Part shown: piece by piece, positions 40,564 to 43,588 of the stretch
How the letters are laid out: each line of letters starts with the position of its first letter
Position numbering within the stretch: position 1 is the first letter of the stretch
Source of the DNA: a virus
Direction: 5' to 3' (one strand)
IMG/VR virus record: IMGVR_UViG_3300047548_000671
Location: 1 to 43,588 of that record
DNA: 43,588 bases
Position numbers and translations under genes: made by a program
Notes under the pieces: generated by a model
What the model was told of the DNA's origin: nothing
Database searches by the model: none
The model's input: only the letters and a program-made list of their open reading frames with translations

Positions 40564-41358
40564 TTAGTTCAAGTAGCTGTCCGCCAACTGCCACAAGCCT
40601 TGGTTGATATTGAAGTCCTCAACAGGGTTATTGATAGCCCTAGCTTGACGGTTGTTCAATTGGAAGCCACCCTTGATCAGGTTCTCTTGAACTGTGTTGA
40701 ATGTGTGCCACAAGGTAGGTTGTTCGTCTACCTTACGCTTAGCTGTAAGGATATCCATGATCTCGTACTGTTCAGCTTGCCTGTCTGTACCGATCCTAAG
40801 AGCCAATGCATCCATAGCAAAGTTAAACCTTTGTTTGTCTGTCATCTCTTTCATATTCCATTGGCTGATCTTGCCTACAACTTCTTGGAGTCCAGATACC
40901 TTTTGATCCATCAGGTTCTTTACCTCTTGGAAGTTAAGCTTGGTGTGACGCTCTCTAAAGGAGCCAAGGTCTTGAGACTTAATAACCAAACCATTCTCAC
41001 ATACAAGACGGAAGAGTCCCATCTCAAATTGGATTGGCCTAGTGCCATCATGAGAGTTGATCAATACAACTTCAGGCCTGGCTTCGATCATACCCTGTGG
41101 GTCTTTAATGTAAAGGTCAGGGTGCTGGAACCTGGTAATGTGTATGCCCCAATTCTTACGGAGCTCTACATTACTCTTTGATTGCTTTACTCCTGTCAAG
41201 ACGTAACCCATATCTTGCATGTGCTCGATAACCTCAAACGTAGGAGTGAACTGGTACTTCGGACTTTTGATAGTCGGTGCAGGTGAAGTAGCGAAAATAG
41301 CTGGAGCGATTGACTTAGCAGCGTCGAGAGAAATAGATGTAATGTTGTTCAAATTCAT
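40564..41358 (-). CDS. DUF932-family phage/plasmid protein
   Basis: This 264-residue protein contains VVLINSHDGTRPIQFEMGLF (about 97-116) followed by RLVCENGLVI and SFRERHTKL. These are the hallmark segments of the DUF932 (phage/plasmid-like) family. The C-terminal half is helical with a Gln/Arg-rich portion. No enzymatic function is established for the family. Plasmid and phage members are often in early accessory regions. It has an A-rich leader (ATATAAAATCAAGGTT before the ATG) and is richer in GC than the tail genes. Confidence 0.85.
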   Translation of the reverse strand: MNLNNITSISLDAAKSIAPAIFATSPAPTIKSPKYQFTPTFEVIEHMQDMGYVLTGVKQSKSNVELRKNWGIHITRFQHPDLYIKDPQGMIEARPEVVLINSHDGTRPIQFEMGLFRLVCENGLVIKSQDLGSFRERHTKLNFQEVKNLMDQKVSGLQEVVGKISQWNMKEMTDKQRFNFAMDALALRIGTDRQAEQYEIMDILTAKRKVDEQPTLWHTFNTVQENLIKGGFQLNNRQARAINNPVEDFNINQGLWQLADSYLN

Positions 41359-41414
41359 AACCTTGATTTTATATTGTAATTTAATTAAATAATCTGACGT
41401 GGTAAAATTTATTT

Positions 41415-41678
41415 TTAGAGTGCAAAAAGATTCTCTCTCAGCATCTTGGCTTCTTCCATAGCACCATACCTTAAGCCGATCTGAAAGAAGTCAGTTGGAG
41501 TACCCACTATTTCGAAGTGGGACAGACTTCCATCCTTATCATATACGTCCTTGAACTCAACCCTGTCTGCAGCGAATATCTCATTGCCATACAGGTTATC
41601 ATTGACTGCACTAACGGCTTTGGACAGGGTAGCATAGGATCTGGTAGAGGAGAGGAGCAGGGTTGTTCTTTGTGACAT
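41415..41678 (-). CDS. Small protein, unknown
   Basis: This is an 87-residue protein (MSQRTTLLLSSTRSYATLSK... to ...AKMLRENLFAL) with FAADRVEFKDVYDKDGSLSHF in the middle. It is a soluble alpha/beta fold by appearance. It is separated from the DUF932 gene by a 56-base AT-rich gap and has a leader AAAATAAAAGTT, like its neighbour at 42038 (AAAATAAAGTTT). Confidence 0.72.
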   Translation of the reverse strand: MSQRTTLLLSSTRSYATLSKAVSAVNDNLYGNEIFAADRVEFKDVYDKDGSLSHFEIVGTPTDFFQIGLRYGAMEEAKMLRENLFAL

Positions 41679-41738
41679 AACTTTTATTTTAATATTTTTA
41701 GTAAGATTAGTTAAGGCAGGTGTGGCTCAGTCATTGAA

Positions 41739-42038
41739 TCACTCTGCGTCAAACATGTGCGTAGTAACTTCGCACTCCATTTTCCTGAACTCGTCAGGTC
41801 CTAAGAAGACTTTAACCTGGTCGCAAGGCATGGTAACCCTAAAGGTACCAAAGTCAGAATTTCTCACAGTCACGCCAGCCATATTCTCACCGCGGTTATG
41901 GGCCATGGTATAGTCAGCAGCCATGTTAATCCAGAAGATAGCACGATCACGACTGATAGGGTCGGCTTTAGAAACGAAGTACCTAGCGATGTCGATCATG
42001 TCCATGTGTGTGTTAGAAGAGATTTGAGTTGATGTCAT
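41739..42038 (-). CDS. Small protein, unknown
   Basis: This is a 99-residue protein. Features are DMIDIARYFVSKADPISRDR (about 13-32), AIFWINMAADYTM and FGTFRVTMPCDQVKVFLGPD near the C-terminus. It is soluble and has no metal-binding pattern. The leader is very similar to that of the following gene (AAAATAAAGTTT and AAAATAAAAGTT just before the ATG), suggesting the same mode of translation initiation. Confidence 0.72.
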   Translation of the reverse strand: MTSTQISSNTHMDMIDIARYFVSKADPISRDRAIFWINMAADYTMAHNRGENMAGVTVRNSDFGTFRVTMPCDQVKVFLGPDEFRKMECEVTTHMFDAE

Positions 42039-42086
42039 AAACTTTATTTTAATTAGGTTTGAAATAATGAGAAGAGTGAGAAGAGA

Positions 42087-42392
42087 CTACCAACCCCATG
42101 TGGCAGGTATTCTCTTTTGGCAGCCCTCGACGATCTCTTTGTAGAGGCTCCTGGACATGTCAGTGTTGTCTTCTTTACGTGGGCGAGATTGAACTTCCAA
42201 CAGGATAGCAAGTCTAAGTCTGTTGCCGGCGATCATGGTAGACTCGTCGACCCTGCCTGATCCGTAGTGGGTCTCGTAGGCCTTAAACAGATTGTCGGCC
42301 AGGTTTTTCCAACCGCGGTTGCGGAGTTCGGTAATAACGTAGGCAACAGAGAGGCGGGTGGTAGAAGGATCGAGGGTGATGATTTGAGACAT
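42087..42392 (-). CDS. Small helical protein, unknown
   Basis: The start is placed at the ATG at 42392 (101 residues). The in-frame TTG 39 bases upstream lies in the putative promoter. The product begins MSQIITLDPSTTRLSVAYVI, continues with ELRNRGWKNLADNLFKAYE and ends in KRIPATWGW. It is helical with an Arg/Lys-rich middle. The sense strand upstream has TATATTTA (near the TAnnTTTG box) about 23-30 bases before the ATG. It is the first gene of the accessory block after the repeat-containing gap. Confidence 0.7.
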   Translation of the reverse strand: MSQIITLDPSTTRLSVAYVITELRNRGWKNLADNLFKAYETHYGSGRVDESTMIAGNRLRLAILLEVQSRPRKEDNTDMSRSLYKEIVEGCQKRIPATWGW

Positions 42393-42506
42393 ATTCGTTA
42401 TTGATTTGTTACATTGTAAATATACTAACAATATCTGATACTTGGCACCTTTTACTGAACTATTTTAAAACTTTTTGTTTCATTTAGTCGGTAGGCCTAT
42501 ACTCTG

Positions 42507-42549
42507 AAGATTCTTCAATGGATCTGACCTGGGGCTAAAGATTCTTCAA
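42507..42549. repeat. Two AAGATTCTTCAA direct repeats, 31 bases apart
   Basis: The dodecamer AAGATTCTTCAA occurs at 42507-42518 and 42538-42549. Each copy contains the small inverted repeat AAG-ATT-CTT. The spacing equals three turns of B-DNA, as expected for a dimeric repressor or initiator binding the same face. They lie upstream of the 42392 gene, in the 42432-42599 gap. Confidence 0.5.
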
Positions 42550-42561
42550 CCGGACCCTAAG

Positions 42562-42578
42562 TGATTGATTTTCAATCA
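42562..42578. other. Perfect 7-bp hairpin TGATTGA-TTT-TCAATCA
   Basis: An uninterrupted inverted repeat lies just downstream (minus strand) of the 42600 stop codon. It has no long T-tract on either strand, so it is a weak terminator candidate or part of the neighbouring regulatory array. Confidence 0.5.
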
Positions 42579-42599
42579 GTTATGGAAAATGGCTAGATT

Positions 42600-43355
42600 T
42601 TAGGTATCTGGGAGGCCTTTGGATAATAATCTGGTATCTGATAACTTTATTCTTTGATCAAAAAATATATCTATCCTATCGATCTTTTTGATACTATTTA
42701 TATGCTTAATAAAGTTTTTACCTTGATAACGAATACTTCTTTCCCAATTGTCATATTGTCCTTTTAATTTATTATAACTTATTTTTTTTCCATTTCCTAG
42801 TATATATAGCATTATGCTATATTTTTTACATACTAGACTTAAACTAGTTTTTAATTTTTTTGTATTAAATCCTGCGTCACTAAACATCATTAATAAAAGA
42901 TTGTAAATAGAAATTAGTTCGTCTAGATATAAATTATATAAAGTATCTATAGGTAATTTTCTAATAAGAAGCAACTCATATAATTCTTGTACAATATGAG
43001 GCTTATATATCTGATTTTCAAATAGTTCAATAGTTTTATTTTTATTAGGATTTAAAACTATATTAAGAAGAATATTTTCTTTATCACCTGAAGTATACGC
43101 TTTTATCCAAAATTTTTCTGCTACGTCTAAGCTTTTTTCATCATAACAAGTTTCTATTACTTCTATCTTAGGTACGAGATTTTTATTACGAAGATTATAT
43201 ATCCATTTTTGTTTAGCTGTGGCTATAGGTAAATTACCATATCTGTCAGATTCATTTATATGCCCTTCTAATCTCTTATTAATAGGTTGGGTTGTTTTTC
43301 CTATATAGTGGATTTTATTTGTAACAGGATCAATTAATTTATAAACAAAATACAT
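42600..43355 (-). CDS. GIY-YIG homing-type endonuclease
   Basis: The start is at the ATG at 43355 (251 residues, MYFVYKLIDPVTNK...). The frame extends upstream only through a TTG. The N-terminal domain shows FVYKLIDPVTNKIHYIGKTT (3-22, GIY-YIG as VYK and YIG) followed by NKRLEGHI. Glu77 or Glu81 within SLDVAEKFWI is the likely metal ligand. The rest is a basic, Ile/Lys/Asn-rich region, probably DNA binding. It is much more AT-rich than the surrounding accessory genes, which suggests independent acquisition. A long leader with a hairpin precedes it (see findings). Confidence 0.85.
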   Translation of the reverse strand: MYFVYKLIDPVTNKIHYIGKTTQPINKRLEGHINESDRYGNLPIATAKQKWIYNLRNKNLVPKIEVIETCYDEKSLDVAEKFWIKAYTSGDKENILLNIVLNPNKNKTIELFENQIYKPHIVQELYELLLIRKLPIDTLYNLYLDELISIYNLLLMMFSDAGFNTKKLKTSLSLVCKKYSIMLYILGNGKKISYNKLKGQYDNWERSIRYQGKNFIKHINSIKKIDRIDIFFDQRIKLSDTRLLSKGLPDT

Positions 43356-43426
43356 AAAATAAAAATGACCCAAAAAAACAAAGGAGCTCTAACCTTCCTA
43401 AGTTTAAATGGGCCAATAAGTTTTCA

Positions 43427-43462
43427 TATAGATAAACTAGTTAGAGTAGTTTCCTATCTATA
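43427..43462. other. Leader hairpin upstream of the GIY-YIG gene
   Basis: TATAGATA (43427-43434) pairs with TATCTATA (43455-43462) over 8 bp. After a 3-base bulge AACTA (43435-43439) pairs with TAGTT (43447-43451). In the minus sense the hairpin starts directly after the GATATTTAT motif. Confidence 0.55.
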
Positions 43463-43471
43463 ATAAATATC
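43463..43471 (-). promoter_or_regulatory. Candidate late promoter motif GATATTTAT before the homing-type endonuclease
   Basis: The sense strand reads ATGATATTTATTATAGATAG. This site is 107 bases upstream of the ATG, unlike the other copies, and is followed at once by an inverted repeat. Confidence 0.42.
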
Positions 43472-43482
43472 ATAGAAATAGA

Positions 43483-43516
43483 AAAAGTAAAGCCCAGGAT
43501 AAAGATCCCAGGCTTT
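43483..43516 (-). terminator. Terminator-like hairpin after the edge gene
   Basis: In the minus sense AAGCC and GGCTT pair around an inner GGAT/ATCC stem (43490-43515) with a CTTT loop and a symmetric TG/TG internal loop. TTTACTTTTTC follows. It lies 25 bases after the stop at 43541 and would end that transcript. Confidence 0.6.
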
Positions 43517-43540
43517 TATAACAAATAATAAGTGACTAGT

Positions 43541-43588
43541 TTACTTAGCCAAAGACAATAGCTTACTTACTTTGACTGCATTACTCAT
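43541..43588 (-). CDS. C-terminal end of a gene running in from the right edge
   Basis: Fifteen codons and a TAA stop are visible (MSNAVKVSKLLSLAK). The first ATG is exactly at the window edge and may be internal or the true start. Too little is present to name it. The hairpin just downstream supports that a real gene ends here. Confidence 0.45.
   Translation of the reverse strand: MSNAVKVSKLLSLAK

Noticed and set aside
40600-41181. 193-codon open frame on the plus strand
   Set aside because: It is antisense to the DUF932-like gene, which has clear family motifs. The frame gives a composition without any recognisable domain.

Overview
The window looks like the structural and packaging half of an AT-rich, T4-like contractile-tailed phage (Caudoviricetes, myovirus morphology). 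The key genes are a T4-type terminase large subunit, a gp20-like portal, gp25- and gp6-like baseplate wedge proteins, a gp5-like spike region, a gp55-like late sigma factor and a gp46/gp47-type recombination nuclease. Starts are preceded by A-rich leaders instead of Shine-Dalgarno sequences, and one promoter matches the Bacteroidota -7 consensus TAnnTTTG. A marine Bacteroidota (flavobacterial) host is therefore my inference. No integrase, tRNA gene, CRISPR array or insertion sequence was seen.

Layout. Positions 1-20322 are one long minus-strand block. In transcription order it holds primase, a fused SbcD-SbcC (gp47-gp46) nuclease, a three-domain nucleotidyltransferase protein, a metallopeptidase-HAD phosphatase fusion, about ten small conserved phage proteins, a candidate PD-(D/E)XK nuclease, a membrane-anchored coiled-coil protein, terminase, portal, and a gene cut by the left edge. 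Positions 20323-20671 are a divergent intergenic region with a promoter-like palindrome and a candidate structured RNA. Positions 20672-38038 are a plus-strand block: small genes, a glutaredoxin-like protein, an HD hydrolase, the late sigma factor, then baseplate and tail genes ending in a GIY-YIG-like protein. A terminator hairpin lies at the convergent junction near 38.05 kb. Positions 38093-43588 are a minus-strand block of mostly small, less AT-rich accessory genes. It includes a DUF932-like protein and two further GIY-YIG-type proteins, and it contains two short repeat arrays with periods of 31-32 bases.

How it fits together. Head filling (terminase, portal), baseplate assembly (gp5-, gp25- and gp6-like) and late transcription (gp55-like sigma) are all recognisable. 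A motif reading ATATTTAT in the sense direction precedes at least nine gene starts on both strands and is the best candidate for the late promoter. The 6-16 kb cluster is the most unusual part. Several of its small proteins share a short amphipathic N-terminus ending in Leu-x-x-Glu-like residues. Several multidomain proteins carry (L/I)-x-E|(A/G/S) tripeptides exactly at domain borders, which is the specificity of the T4 prohead protease. I infer that this may be a set of capsid-targeted cargo proteins, some of them polyproteins cut during head maturation. Major capsid, prohead protease, sheath and tube genes are not in the window.
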